Assembly (NCBI RefSeq): GCF_003573695.1
Contig: NC_039362.1
Coordinates: forward strand, 6,114,088-6,178,087
Reading direction: 5' to 3'
DNA length: 64,000 nucleotides
Source: Papaver somniferum
Lineage: Eukaryota > Streptophyta > Magnoliopsida > Ranunculales > Papaveraceae
Both the position numbers and the translations under genes were made by a program. Below, piece by piece: positions 1-11,240 of the stretch. Position 1 is the stretch's first letter, and every line of letters starts with the position of its first letter. The notes beneath the pieces were generated by a model that saw only the letters and a list, made by a program, of their open reading frames with translations, made no database searches and was not told the origin of the DNA.

Positions 1-174
1 GAATTAAAATGCAACATACGAAGAGGAACATGCTAAGTAGAGTAAAAGGAGAGAGAATACCCGATTCGTCGAAAACACGAACCGAACTCCATTATTCACC
101 GGCTAGAATCCAACATTTTTCAGCCGAGATCATATTGGATTAGCAAAATATATACAAAAGGAATAAAAAGGGTT

Positions 175-1920
175 TTAAGAAATTGTATCTACTGGATTAT
201 ATACAAAAAATTCACCATACACCAACAATCTAAAGAGTTGAGGATCAACCCAAAAGACAAAGTGTAGAGGTTTCAACAGCTTCACACAAGTATAACAGGA
301 AATAAACGCAAGTGAAACTGTGAAACAAAATGAGCTACCCCCAAACCTGGATTTTTCAACGGATAAAATTTTGGAAACAAAATCTCGCAGTTTTGGGGGT
401 TCATCATGTACAAGGTCTAGCTCAAAGTGAACTGTGCTAGGGACGGGCAAACATGCTAATTCCAACTGTGGTTCCTCAAATGTATTATACTTAGAAGCAA
501 AATAGTCCAAGAGGACTTGGGGTGCACACAGTTCCAAACCTAGATTAGGGACTCTCAGAAAAGTTGGTTTGACAATATGGGTACAAACCAAATCTAGGTT
601 GAGTGGAAGGCCATCAGATTGTGACTCATGTAGGAGAATAGGCACATCATTATTAATCACATCAACATCTCCTAAGTCTTCTACAAGTGTCACAACATGT
701 TCACAATCATCAAACAAATTGGCAAGATCACAATCAGAGTCATCAACATCATCAACAGATTCATTCTCATGCATCGGCAAATCAGGAGAAATATCACAAT
801 GTGACCTAGGTAGAGAATCAGACACATCACTTATATTTTCACGCATAATAACATTAGTGTCTACAGAAGATTCAACTATTCCTATGTCATGTTCATCTTC
901 ACAGAATAATTGTACGAATCCCATGTCAATATCAAAATCATATGAATTACAATGAGTATTAGAAAAAACAACATTCATGAAGGTCGAGGGCGAGAAGCCA
1001 TATGTTATTGAACCAACAGGTTCCACAATATTTTCATGTTCTTCTAACATATCATCATAATCATCATAATCATCATCATGGTAGCATGCATATTGGTCCT
1101 CATTAAAAGTAGTGGTGTCATTAGTTGATTCATGATCCTCTAAATTAGGTTCATTTTCAACATTATTTACATGAATGGTACTAGACACTTCATTAGGGAC
1201 AACATACATTTCCTCATGAATTTCCTCCTTTTGTAGGTGAAGCAAAATCTGATCTAAATATGCCTGAATTCGTGATGTAGATCTATCGAAGTTTTGCTCA
1301 CTGAGTCTGAAAGCTTCTGTGGTGGAGTCTAAATTCATGGGAGTACAAAATTCTTCATGTTCAAATTGTGGTGATTGGTACATGTGTGCATGGTCATTAG
1401 GGTTTATAAAAGATTGATCGCAACCCTCAAAGGATTGATTATGGTCCCAATGACTACCATTCTCACAATTTATGGGCATTTCATACCTTGGATTTTCTCT
1501 AGATTGCCTAAAATTATGCAAAATATGACAATTCTCAACAGGGTAGTTTAAACTACCACATGCGGGACATGCATAGATTTCAGGTTGCCTAAGAAAATTA
1601 GATGTGACAGATTCCTCATGTGATTGCATTTCTAAAGCTGCGATTCGAGCTTCTAATTGATCCACAAGAGATGATTGTGTGAGTGAGGCATTAGCAAAAT
1701 GTTCATTTTCACGTTGTGGCAAACGATGCATGTGCGAATAGTCAGTAGGGTTCATGTATTGAAGCTCGGGACTTTGAAAATATCCATAATAATTCCTATA
1801 ACTATTGACATCATGGTCTATGGGAGGTTCATAACGTGAAGTTTGTCCACACGCAAGTTCTCTAAGGGATTTGTTGTATTCCCCAACTGTAGAAAAAGAT
1901 CTAGACATGATTGGGTTCAA
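175..1920 (-). CDS. 581-aa acidic ORF of a non-autonomous Athila-like element, probably gag-derived
   Basis: Uninterrupted minus-strand ORF starting at an ATG directly after the leader, where gag sits in the complete element. Around residues 85-130 a short coiled-coil-like segment is followed by a CPAC...ENC motif with spacing C-x2-C-x4-Y-x4-C. The gag of the complete element (44631-45983) has a similar segment followed by a C-x2-C-x4-H-x4-C zinc knuckle, so this looks like the same knuckle with the His changed to Tyr. The rest is rich in Asp, Glu, Asn and His, with a run of Asp/Tyr near residues 275-290, and resembles nothing I recognise. There is no signal peptide and no membrane segment except a weakly hydrophobic stretch near the C-terminus. 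An env-like protein is less likely given its position and the knuckle. The function is unknown; a truncated gag that still contacts RNA or partner gag is an inference. Confidence 0.6.
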   Translation of the reverse strand: MNPIMSRSFSTVGEYNKSLRELACGQTSRYEPPIDHDVNSYRNYYGYFQSPELQYMNPTDYSHMHRLPQRENEHFANASLTQSSLVDQLEARIAALEMQSHEESVTSNFLRQPEIYACPACGSLNYPVENCHILHNFRQSRENPRYEMPINCENGSHWDHNQSFEGCDQSFINPNDHAHMYQSPQFEHEEFCTPMNLDSTTEAFRLSEQNFDRSTSRIQAYLDQILLHLQKEEIHEEMYVVPNEVSSTIHVNNVENEPNLEDHESTNDTTTFNEDQYACYHDDDYDDYDDMLEEHENIVEPVGSITYGFSPSTFMNVVFSNTHCNSYDFDIDMGFVQLFCEDEHDIGIVESSVDTNVIMRENISDVSDSLPRSHCDISPDLPMHENESVDDVDDSDCDLANLFDDCEHVVTLVEDLGDVDVINNDVPILLHESQSDGLPLNLDLVCTHIVKPTFLRVPNLGLELCAPQVLLDYFASKYNTFEEPQLELACLPVPSTVHFELDLVHDEPPKLRDFVSKILSVEKSRFGGSSFCFTVSLAFISCYTCVKLLKPLHFVFWVDPQLFRLLVYGEFFVYNPVDTIS

Positions 1921-2309
1921 AGGCTAAGTAAAGAGTTTACAAAGCTCAAAATTTGGTTTTTAAGGGAATGAAAAACATTTGGTTTTTGATGGGAAACATT
2001 TTGTTTTTATGGGGATAAAAGAAATAAAATTTGGTTGTTAATGTGGGAGCAAAATAAAATTTGGTTTTAAAATCTGGGAGCAAGTAAATTTTTTTTTTTT
2101 TTTTTTTGAAATTATCCTAGCATAAATTAGCACAACCCATTAAAGAAAATAAAAACAACAATAATAATTACAAACCCATAAAAGAAAGAAAAAGAAGAAA
2201 AAGAAAAATTATTACAAGCCCAAAAAAATAAAGAAAAACAAAAATTATTACAAGCCCACAAATTAAAAATGGAAGCCCACAGGTTGGGTTCTCTTAATGG
2301 GTTTAGGCT

Positions 2310-2600
2310 TACCTTTGAAGCACAGCCCAGCTGTTCAGTTTGGTTGCAAAAGCCCAGTTGGGCTTTGGATCATCCTAAGCTTTGGCTTCAACACTCAAGG
2401 CCCAGTTGGGCTTGGTTCAATTTCCTCTCCTTCTGCAGCTTACAGCCCAGTTGGTCTTGGTTCAATTTCCTCTCCTTCTGCAGCTTACAGCCCAGTTGGG
2501 CTTTATCTTACACCAGCTTCAGCAGGCAGCAGCAGCAGGGAACAGCAACAGGAGCACAGCAGCAATAGCAGCAGCAGCTCAAGTACCTGGTGACTCAAAG
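2310..2600. repeat. Leader repeats: AGCCCAGTTGGGCT near-palindromes and a CAG-rich tract
   Basis: The leader between the 581-aa ORF and the LTR holds repeated copies of a near-palindrome, AGCCCAGTTGGGCT. A direct tandem duplication of about 46 bp lies at roughly 2404-2495, followed by an imperfect CAG tract at 2518-2580. The leader of the complete element (46300-46760) has the same near-palindrome and a longer CAG tract, so both belong to the family's leader. The CAG tract makes spurious Gln-rich and Leu-rich ORFs on both strands. From 2600 to 3141 I see only AT-rich non-coding sequence. Confidence 0.7.
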
Positions 2601-3452
2601 AAGAGAATGAGTTCTCAAAAATTTGGAATTGAGACAGTTTCAAACAATATTGATACCAGTAAGCAACTAAGAGTAATTTACTGCATGGCAATGAGTTATT
2701 TGGACTGACAAGGGGGTTGACACAATATGCAGTTATGGATAAAGTGCAAAAGAGAAGTGACCTAGCAAAACAAGACACACAACAAAATACTTACAACTAC
2801 TAGAACAGAAAAAGGGAAATGATGGATATGAACTTCAGTTACACTACAATAAAAAAAAAACAGGACAAGATGTATGAATTGATGCAGCTTCAAAAGTATG
2901 TCTAAGATGCAGCTACTATAAGATACAGCTACAGGATGGCAGTCAAGACAGTAAGAGAACAATGGCTTCACAACTTTTAACACTACTAAGAAAACAATGT
3001 GTTAAAGGACATGGAAACTCAGGGTTACAACATGAGATATCTTACAGGATATGTTACAGGACAATGGCTTCACTAAAATCTACAGCATGAGATGCAAGAT
3101 GAAAGAAAACACAAGAAAAATTAACAGATATGCTAAAGACTTGGTGTGGTTTTAAAAGAACTTACAACTACACCTGCAAGTATACAGGGTTGTTGTAGAT
3201 AGGTGGAGTAAGAAGGGGTTTGTCCTTAGGGAATTGGTGTGTGTAGTTGAGGTTTCCTAAGCTAAGCAGTGACAGTAAGTGACAGTGGCAATGATCCAAA
3301 GGCAGTGAAGTAAAGAATGAAGGTACTAGGGTCTTTGAATCTACTTCTTGATCCTAAACTAAGGCAGATCCTAATCAACCATGTTCTTGTTTCATCTCAG
3401 GGAAGATTGTAATGGATGATTTATCAACTAATTTTACTAGCATACCCCTAGC

Positions 3453-3616
3453 ATCAGCTGTCTTTCTACAGCACAGCTGATCACAGGTTTACTTGCACAA
3501 CCACTTAATCTATCAACTCTAAGGCATTTGGGCTCAATCCTTCTAATGTACTGAATTTTTAACCAATATCACTCACTTACCCCTAGCATCAGCTGTCTTT
3601 CTACAGCACAGCTGAT
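3453..3616 (-). other. Two copies of a conserved 9-bp stem-loop in the LTR leader
   Basis: At 3453-3481 and again at 3588-3616 the sequence is ATCAGCTGT, 11 bases, then ACAGCTGAT, a perfect 9-bp inverted repeat. The equivalent place in the complete element (37470-37498 and 47236-47264) has a different but still complementary stem. Both lie downstream of the LTR TATA box, so they would be in the transcribed leader RNA. Position and covariation suggest an RNA element for packaging, dimerisation or translation; the role is inferred. Confidence 0.65.
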
Positions 3617-3894
3617 CACAGGCTTGCTTGTTCAAATGGCTACTAGCAGTCCTAACTCATTTTTAGCACTACAAGAACAATGACAGATTACTAACTATCT
3701 TAACATACAATCAAGAGTTTCATCTAAACCCTAGCACATGAAATTAGAACATGATAAACATAATTAACATTTGAAATTGAAATTAACTGACTTCAAAACA
3801 TGAACTGAAAACAACTTGGAAGCACTGGCTATTCCAGGCCCCTTGGGTGAAGCTCTGGCTAGCCCAGGCATGCCTACAACACACACCATATCAT

Positions 3895-3905
3895 CCTATT
3901 TATAC
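3895..3905 (-). promoter_or_regulatory. TATA box of the left Athila-like LTR
   Basis: On the minus strand the sequence reads GTATAAATAGG. A matching TATA (CTATAAATGG on the minus strand, 37812-37821) occurs at the same relative place in the LTR of the complete element. It sets U3 to the right and the transcribed R/U5 part to the left. Confidence 0.55.
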
Positions 3906-4981
3906 CCAATTTATACAATTCTAGTTCATACACACAATTCCCAAAAATCCCCAAATTTAACAGTGAATTAGGGCTATGAAATTTACCTACTTTGATGGGT
4001 CTAATCTTACCCACAATGTCGACCCAATATTCCTCTGACTTCACTGCTTCATTCCCACGCCTCAATTTCTTCTTTAGCTTCACCTAATTCATCAATCTCT
4101 AACCTAGGGTTTCAGGGATAGGGAAGGTGCGAGATTGATGAAGTAGGAGGCTAGAAAGATGGGGAAAATGATGGGTTTTTCTTTTATGGAAAAGGTAGAG
4201 TGGTTTGGTGGTGTTTGGCGGCGTCAGGGAGTGGTGGCGATGATGGAGAAGGTGGTGACAGTGGAGTAGTGGTTCTGCAGAGGTGAGGTGGGGGAAGATG
4301 GGTTCGATGGGAAATAATGAAGGGTGCGTTTGGTTTGGTAGGGGAAGGTGTTAGGTGCTCGTGTGTTTGGAGAGTTTAGCAATTGTTGATGAACAGCGAG
4401 GATGCGACGTTGGATGCGAAGATGATGGATCGATCTAACGGCGAGACAAAAGGAAGCGAGGAGCGACCGTTGGATGCGGAAGTACAACGAAACTGACGGC
4501 TCAAGATGGAGTTAGGTGCTGTAGTGTTTGACAGGAGCTTCAGACTTTGATGTACTGGTGATGCTGCGACCATAGGATGCTGAGATGATCCAATCTGACG
4601 GCTAGAAAAGGAAACGGGTATGGATATAAGAAATGGATTTGGGTGAGGGTTTTGGGCCTTGGGTATGCCAAGCCCATATCTTCTTTAAGAACAATTCTTC
4701 CTCTTCAAGCCCACTTCTAGCCTTTTGGTCTTGTGCACAACATTCTTCGCGGCTTCCTTGCGTGATTCCTCCCGGCTTTTCACTACTTTTCTGCTCTTTT
4801 CCGCTCCGCAATTCATCTAACTTTATTTGTTACCTAAAAATGCAAAATTAATTAAGAAAAATATTTATTCTTGAAAACAATGAAAATACAGAATATGGGA
4901 TAAAATGTAGAATTAACGCACAAAAGATGAGTTAAATGCCAAGAAAAATATATAGAAATATGCACTTTTTAGCACTCATCA

Positions 4982-7900
4982 CAACACCGTGTAGCCGCTG
5001 GTATTCCCGCTCCAAGTCCTCAATTTCACGAGGGAGAGTGGTCCACGCGCTATGACTAGCCTTCACGTAATCTAACAGATCCTTGAGTCACTGGACAGGA
5101 AACCGAAGAGCCAGCATGGTCTGAAGATTCGCGTCCCACCTCCTCAAAGTATCCGGATATATGGGTGACTCCTCCGCCATACAAAGCTTTTCTGCCATAC
5201 TTAATAGATCTTCAGTAGACATGATCAAAGAATTAATAGGCATTTCATCATGGACACACATATGTCCAAACTTCTCCACTATGCGACGAAAGGTAGCAGA
5301 TTTGGTGGAGGGAACCCAGAAACCGCGCACCAAAGCATAACGGTTATCTACACCCGCTTTCGCGGAAGAAAAACGCTGCGGATACAAGAATTTGGGATCC
5401 TCCGGCGTGGCCATTAACTCAACATCCTCGTTTATCCCTCGAGACACCTTAGATGTTGATTTCTAGCGCTTACCACTAGCAAAACCAGACTCGCTCTTTC
5501 TAGTAGGAGGAATCGAACCACTCCCCTTCTCCTGAGCACCATCACGCTTTCCCATATCCTAAAATATAAAAAGAGGATAGTTAAAAGGAAAAACCTTACT
5601 GGATTAGGAGGGAGGGAATCGGCAGAAGAATGAACTGATTAGTGAGAAGAAGAGGATGAACTAGACGTGGCTGCACCCGAATGTCCTGAGAAATAAAATG
5701 GATCAAAAGGGTGTGGGAATGTTTTCAAAAGAAGGTAGGATACGCATATATAGGCAATTAAATGCATTAAACAAATTACAACGGAAATATTCTGACCGAC
5801 ACGTGTCAGTACAACAAACAGACGCAGTAACAGGCATGACACAGCCACAACGTTCATAAAGGAAGTAAAAAACTAACCCGGGGGACCACCTTGGAGACCA
5901 CTTCCTTCTTGAGAACCATCATTGATAGATCGGTTCGAATCAGATTCATTCTCACCACCTAACATATCGGAAGGAGTAAGTAGAGGATGAAGAGGATCTT
6001 TAATCGTTCAAACAATTAAAGGACGAATATAGTGAAGAGTCATGCGGGGAGAGATCCTCTCACGAACAATGGGATTGACTAACCGACCCAGATGGCGCTC
6101 TACACACTCAAGGATCAGGTTAATATATTCCTCAATCATAAGACCTCTAGGTTTGCAGCCGATAGGAAGAGGATTCTAGCAACGCGTGATGAACGGGAAA
6201 TAGCTAAGAAAAGGACCCAATCAGAATGCATCACTAAAAGAAAAGCAAGAATACCTTAGTTGGAGGAGGATATGCAGAGTGAGGAATCTGTAGAGGCTTC
6301 AAAGGAGGGACACGCCTTATCTTCTTAGAACTAGACGAAGGAGGAACACTTCCTTGTCCATTCCTTTGAAAGGGATCGCCATCCAAAGGAGGATCCCATC
6401 TGGTCGACCAAGAAAGGCGACCTTTATTACTAGAAGACAGCTTATATCTCTTGGCGACCTTAACACTTAATTTCACGCGACCAGAAGCGTGCATATCCTT
6501 ATAATCACTTTCAGTCAAAGCACGAGGATCACAAGGCTCCTTGGTAAGAAGGTTGAGGATGTTTTGGTTGACGCTATCAAGATACCGAAGCCATTCAATG
6601 GTAACATGATCTTGACGACGAGCTTGAGGATAGTTGAGATCAAAGAAACATTGACGATCGCTCATCCGAAGCCCGCTCTTGAAGATGAAACGATCAAAAC
6701 TTTTCCGGACCTCCACATCTCACTGATTGAAGAAGGAAAGTAGACATCAAAAGGAGCCCCTTGATCAAAACCCAACTGTCGCGCGACACGGATAGTATTG
6801 TATGATTCGGAAGAGAACCCTCCCCCATAAAAACCAGGAAGACGCACGGGTAAAACAGATAAGAGCATATCAAACTCATCCGCTGAAGGTCCCTCTGACG
6901 ACGAGATCCTCCATGGAACCTTGCTGACAAAATTATAATGAATGGAACCAATGCGATTATCATGGTACGTGAGAGGGTTAAACTCCGTGCCCTTGTCTAT
7001 AAAGTCCTTCAGTCTCTCTTTAGGATGATGACCTTTCTTGTGGTATAAAGCCATCCGTGGATGACACTTGGTTTCGTAACAACACGTTTAGAACCATCCT
7101 GAGAGATGCACTCTTCTTGGCGAGAAAGAGACAAAGGATTTAACTGAGAAGGCCGATACTTGGGAAAACGCTCCCAAGACCATGCTTGAATAAAGTTAGC
7201 AGGGAGAAAAGTATCAACCGTATGAGACCCATCCACGCGAAAAATATCATAAACCAACAAATCCAAATGATGATATAAACCGCCTAGAAATATATGAGCC
7301 AAAGGAAAAGACACACCTAGAGACATTATCACAGCCATAGGAATTAGCTCATTCTTAATAGTATCCGGGGACTGTACTCGAAAACGTCATGACAAAGCCA
7401 AAAGAGAAGGAATGCGGACAACTCAGCTCTATCAGTTTCCCCTTCGCGAGGAGGAACGCCTTTACCAGGTTCAGACTGAAGAGGGGACCAGTATTTGATC
7501 CAATACGAAAAGGAATCCCGTCGTTGTCCGGATTTCTTCTTTTGACCGCCTTTCGCTAAAGCGTCATCATCATCCTCTCCAACAGAGGAAGGCTTTTACC
7601 GAGCAGCCTTCGTAGAAGATGCCATCAACTTTGAGGAAGACGAGATAGGAACGGAGGAGTCGAAATGGGTTGATGCGGAGACTTTTCCCTTCCCCTTACC
7701 TGCAGGAGTACTTACCACGAGCTCGCCGGGTAGTTGGAAAGACATTGACTTCACCTTGGCATTTTGAAGACGGGTGCAAAGTTCCTTATCCTCATTGTTA
7801 AAGGATTTATAAAGACATCAGCTATCAAATACCGCGTGGACATGAATGGGTGACCCGGTGAGGGCCACCACATCTTCCAGAAGCGGAGTCGCTTCACCCC

Positions 7901-8395
7901 AAGAAAATAAAAATGTATGAGGAATAGGTCCCCAACGCGCGCATAATTGGTTCAAGCTATCATAGTCTCGCCGAACATCTCTAAACTTGGACAACTCTAG
8001 ATCCGCATCTATACCCAAAGAACGGAGATACGCGCATTCGAAGGATTTGAGCAGATATAACCCACCCATGGATCCCACGAGTCATGTGATTTAGCGGATG
8101 GACGATATTCAATAGAAGGAAAAGTGTCATCACCTCGATGAATTTCCAAGCGAGGGGTATCCTCGAAAGAAGGAATAACAGGAGAATCATGTTGAGGACG
8201 AATGAGCCAGTCCGGAGATCCTGACGGAGCGAATGGATGGGAATTAAGCATGCGCGAAACACAAACATCGTCATAAGGAAAGAGAGTAACGCTATCATCT
8301 CCGACAGGTGGTTTGATCTTTTCTTTAAGAACCGGATCACGTCCGAAGTCTGCCAAAGAGAAATAAGGATCGCGGACAGGTGATCCCTCAGACAT
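4982..8395 (-). pseudogene. Plant-mobile-domain (PMD, aminotransferase-like) gene, broken and cut by an LTR insertion
   Basis: Reading leftward from an ATG at 8395, successive frames give one long protein-like sequence. An N-terminal part (8395-8009) leads into a typical plant mobile domain motif (around 7830-7960, containing HTFLFSWGE and LEDVVALTG). A basic Ser/Lys-rich linker follows, then a C-terminal PMD-like part (7338-7009, with FIQAWSWERFP) and further segments at 7054-6662 and 6716-6255. A splice donor near 6255 and later exon-like pieces (about 6000-5870 and 5560-5088) lead to a helical tail that runs straight into the LTR at 4981. Breaks include frameshifts near 8060 and 7050-7010, a stop at about 7818, a stop near 5463 and a TGA at 5085-5087. 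PMD proteins are transposon-related; some plant copies act in silencing and meristem maintenance. Nothing here shows a host function. Confidence 0.65.
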
Positions 8396-8457
8396 AGTGA
8401 AAAAGCAAGAGAAGGAAAGAAGAGGGAGAGTGAGAATATTCTGAGGCGAGGCCTCCC

Positions 8458-8467
8458 TTATTTATAG
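8458..8467 (-). promoter_or_regulatory. TATA box upstream of the PMD pseudogene
   Basis: The minus strand reads CTATAAATAA about 63 bp upstream of the ATG at 8395, a normal spacing for a plant core promoter with a short 5' UTR. This supports 8395 as the original start. Confidence 0.45.
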
Positions 8468-8555
8468 AATGATAAAAGGAGGAGCGGTTATTCGAATTCC
8501 ATAAGTTACAAACCGCCCACTAAATTTATCTGTAACCGCAAAAGGTATGTGTGAA

Positions 8556-8978
8556 TGTTGACATGGTCTTTGACCAGTCAAACAGTCAGGGGACTAATGT
8601 TGATACATGAAAATGATCAACCATGTGAATATCCTCCCCTTAATTTATCAAGGGACCCTTTTTTGTGGAATAAAGGGACTTGGGGACTAGGCCTAGCCCC
8701 TCAAGATGAGTGGTTCAAGTCCATGAAAGGAAAAGATGGGCTTTGGACTAAAGAAAAAGGCCCTTTAGGTTTGACATTAACTTAAGGATAAGGAAATGGC
8801 AACTTAGTAATAAAGTAATCTTATGGGTGTTTATCCATAAGGATATTACTATAAAAGGAAGAGAGGGTACATTTATTAAGATCATCATTAGTTCCTCATT
8901 ACTTCCTTAACCACATTATCTCCTTGGGAGTACTTTCTGTGATTAGGGCTGGTTCCTTCTTATTATATTTTACCCACA
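8556..8978 (+). repeat. LTR-like segment with TATA box, possibly the 5' LTR of the copia remnant
   Basis: The segment starts TGTTGACATGG and could end at ...ACCCACA, giving TG...CA ends. A TATAAAAGG box at 8850-8858 points to the right. Ty1/copia integrase remains lie downstream in the same orientation. No second copy of this LTR is seen, and no primer site can be recognised after 8978, so the limits are tentative. Confidence 0.3.
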
Positions 8979-10349
8979 AACAACTGGGGTTGTCAAATGG
9001 CAAAATAATTATATAGTTGTACACTGTGTTGAATGTCTCAAGTCTTTCAATAATTGGGTGATCTCTTATGTCCTCTAGTACTTACTGGGAAAATGATACT
9101 CCTGAATGGATCCTAGCTATTATGAGAGAAAAAATTTATGTTCACCAATTTGAATGATTAATATAAAATCATATTTCTTAATAAAAAAAAGACGTACCGA
9201 CTCATATAAAGCATGCCAAAAGGGACATATATATCATGAGAGAAAAAAAAAAGTATTTTCTACCAACAGTAATGGCACCAAAGTACATGTATCAATTGAA
9301 CATGGGATGAAGTTAGGATGTGATTCTAGATCTCACCAAAGAGTTGGGAATGAATCTTCTTACCTGTATTGGTACAAGCAATGTAATGCGGGTACCATAA
9401 TAGCAACCAATTTCCATAGGAAGGTCATAATTTAGACCTCAACTTTAATAATAAGAAGAACTTTGCCTGGCCAAATTGAACTAGATCCAATATATGCGCT
9501 TATGGAATGAAAAGTACACCATTCCGAAGAAACATAAATTCTCTAAAGCACTTGAGATATATCTGGATGAAACGTAACATTCATTCACTCTAAAGTAATT
9601 GAGGTGAATCTCACTTTTGTTACTAATAAGGCCACACCACTTATTTAATATCTCAAGACTCAATGTCTAATAGATAGTGGTTTCTCTCCCACCATCTTAA
9701 GGGATTTAAACTAGTTGTTGACTAAGAGGATTGGATCATCGTGAGCAACACTACTCAATTTTTTTTCTTCAAGATAGAACAAAGACGTCAATGTCTCTAC
9801 ATGTACCAAGGGATAATCACACCTTGTTAACTTCCAAAAAAACTCATGCAAATGGATATCAAATGGAACCTTACTGTGATGATAATTTAATTGATTGCAT
9901 CTTTTATAATCACTAAAGTATTTGGAAGGAAATATACTTTATAGAGACTAATGAGTCAATTCAGTGAAATGTAAATTGCTATAGTATTAATTTGGATTAT
10001 TGAATCTATATTGATTTCGATGGTGAAATGTTGGAAAATGATTCATACAGACTTTGACATAACCATAAAGGCACTTTGGTTGTGACATGATGTTTCGTTT
10101 TGAAAGTACTCATACGTACATCATTGTGTTTGAGTGGACGAGACAATGTGAAAAAGATTTATAGAATGCGAAGTAACGACATATCTCTCAATAAGTGTTT
10201 TCTAAAGTACCAGATGCACAACCCCCTCCTCCCTCCTATTATGCTTTTAAGTAAGAGAGCATATCACTCATTTTACAAAGTCTTCAGTAAAACAGGATTG
10301 AGACCATCCTAAGATGCAAATGGTAAACAATCCATATTACAAAGATAAC
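8979..10349. other. No gene recognised; probable decayed 5' part of a copia element
   Basis: Short scattered ORFs with many stops. Given its place between a possible LTR and a copia integrase remnant it may be old gag and early pol sequence, but I could not match any domain here. Confidence 0.3.
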
Positions 10350-11240
10350 AAGGTGACATTTAGAAAAATATTCATGAAGAATGCGGACCATTAGAGTGAC
10401 TTATGGCTCAGGTGAATGTTTTGACATTTTGGACTAGTTAAAGTTCCCAAGAAATTTGCGTTAAAAAACTCCTATCACATATTTCACAATATAAAGTGCA
10501 AAGGCTCACCACCCTTATTAATTATAGAGAATTTACATCAAAATGACTTGATGAATATTGCATGTTTAATAGGATCAATATAGAACATCTTATACCCAAT
10601 GGTCTCTCAAAGGATACCATCAAAGGTTACAGATGGTACCTAAGGAATAGGTTATGCGTATCAACCTATGTTTTATTGCTTTGGGGATATGCGATATTAC
10701 CCGCATCTTCCTTAATTTGTTTTTAGAACCCGATATCAGTCGACATTTTCTACGCACCAGTTGGTAACTGGATTTAAGCTTGACATTCGTGTTTTTACAC
10801 ATTTTGGTTGCACTATATATGTGCCATTACGACTCCACATCGTACTATGCTAGGTCTTCAAAACTGTTAAGTAGTTATGTTGGAAATGAGTTCCCAACAA
10901 TTATCCGCATTTTAAAACTTTTGGAAGGAGATCTCTAACCGCTAGATTTGCGGGTTATCACTTTAATGGGACAGTCCTCCCGTCGTTAGGGGAAGATAAG
11001 AAAAAGTATATTTTTAAAGGAACGAAAGGAATTGTCATGGTGTATTGCCACTATGACTCATATTGATTCTTGTACTCCACAAATGTAAATTTGAAGTGAT
11101 AAAGAATATTTTGATTTTCAGAATGTACAATGATGTTGCTAAAGTGATGAGATCACACATACCAGCTGCAAACCTACCTGCAAAGCTACAAATCCTCAAT
11201 ACCAGATATACACCATAGACTAAGGTATTGCAACTACACT
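10350..11240 (+). pseudogene. Ty1/copia integrase remnant
   Basis: Broken frames on the plus strand follow the order of a plant copia integrase. A GDI...CGP-like start of the core (near 10360) is followed by a REFTSK...EYCM motif (about 10528-10565), then a YQLVTG-like stretch (about 10750) and HFGCTIYVP (about 10800-10830). A TARFAGYHF...LPSLG segment (about 10940-10995) and a final SHIPAANLPAK segment near 11155-11185 close it. Stops and frameshifts occur throughout, and the second catalytic Asp region is eroded. Reverse transcriptase and RNase H are not visible to the right. Confidence 0.65.

Larger units (their letters stand above)
1..4981 (-). mobile_element. Athila-like LTR retrotransposon, right-hand (5') part, probably non-autonomous
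   Basis: The right boundary is an LTR ending ...CACTCATCA at 4981. The left LTR lies outside the window. Bases 1-60 match the 3' internal region of the complete element at 40200-40260, and about 2100-2590 match its leader at 46100-46760, so both share one architecture and read on the minus strand. Between these anchors the gag-pol of the complete element is replaced by a single 581-aa ORF. No reverse transcriptase, integrase or protease is seen. No tRNA-Asp-type primer site lies beside the LTR at 3142, unlike the complete element. It would need proteins supplied in trans to move. Confidence 0.75.
3142..4981 (-). repeat. Athila-like LTR (5' LTR of the left element), 1840 bp
   Basis: It begins TGGTGTGG on the plus strand and ends CACTCATCA, matching the ends of both LTRs of the complete element (TGGTGTG...CACTCATCA), though the body is diverged. 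Both keep the stretch reading GCCAAGCCCATATCTTC near the U3 end and the same TATA position. A duplicated segment of about 135 bp carries two copies of the leader stem-loop. The sequence to its right (4982 onward) is the coding region of a PMD gene, so the insertion point is 4981/4982. The target-site duplication cannot be checked because the other end is outside the window. Confidence 0.8.

Noticed and set aside
175..1920. Env-like protein
   Set aside because: Athila env-like ORFs follow pol near the 3' LTR; this ORF occupies the gag position, lacks a signal peptide and clear membrane anchor, and has a gag-type knuckle.
2269..2778. Overlapping 90-108-aa frames near the left LTR
   Set aside because: Shadows of the leader repeats and CAG tract; no conservation with the equivalent leader at 46300-46760 at protein level.
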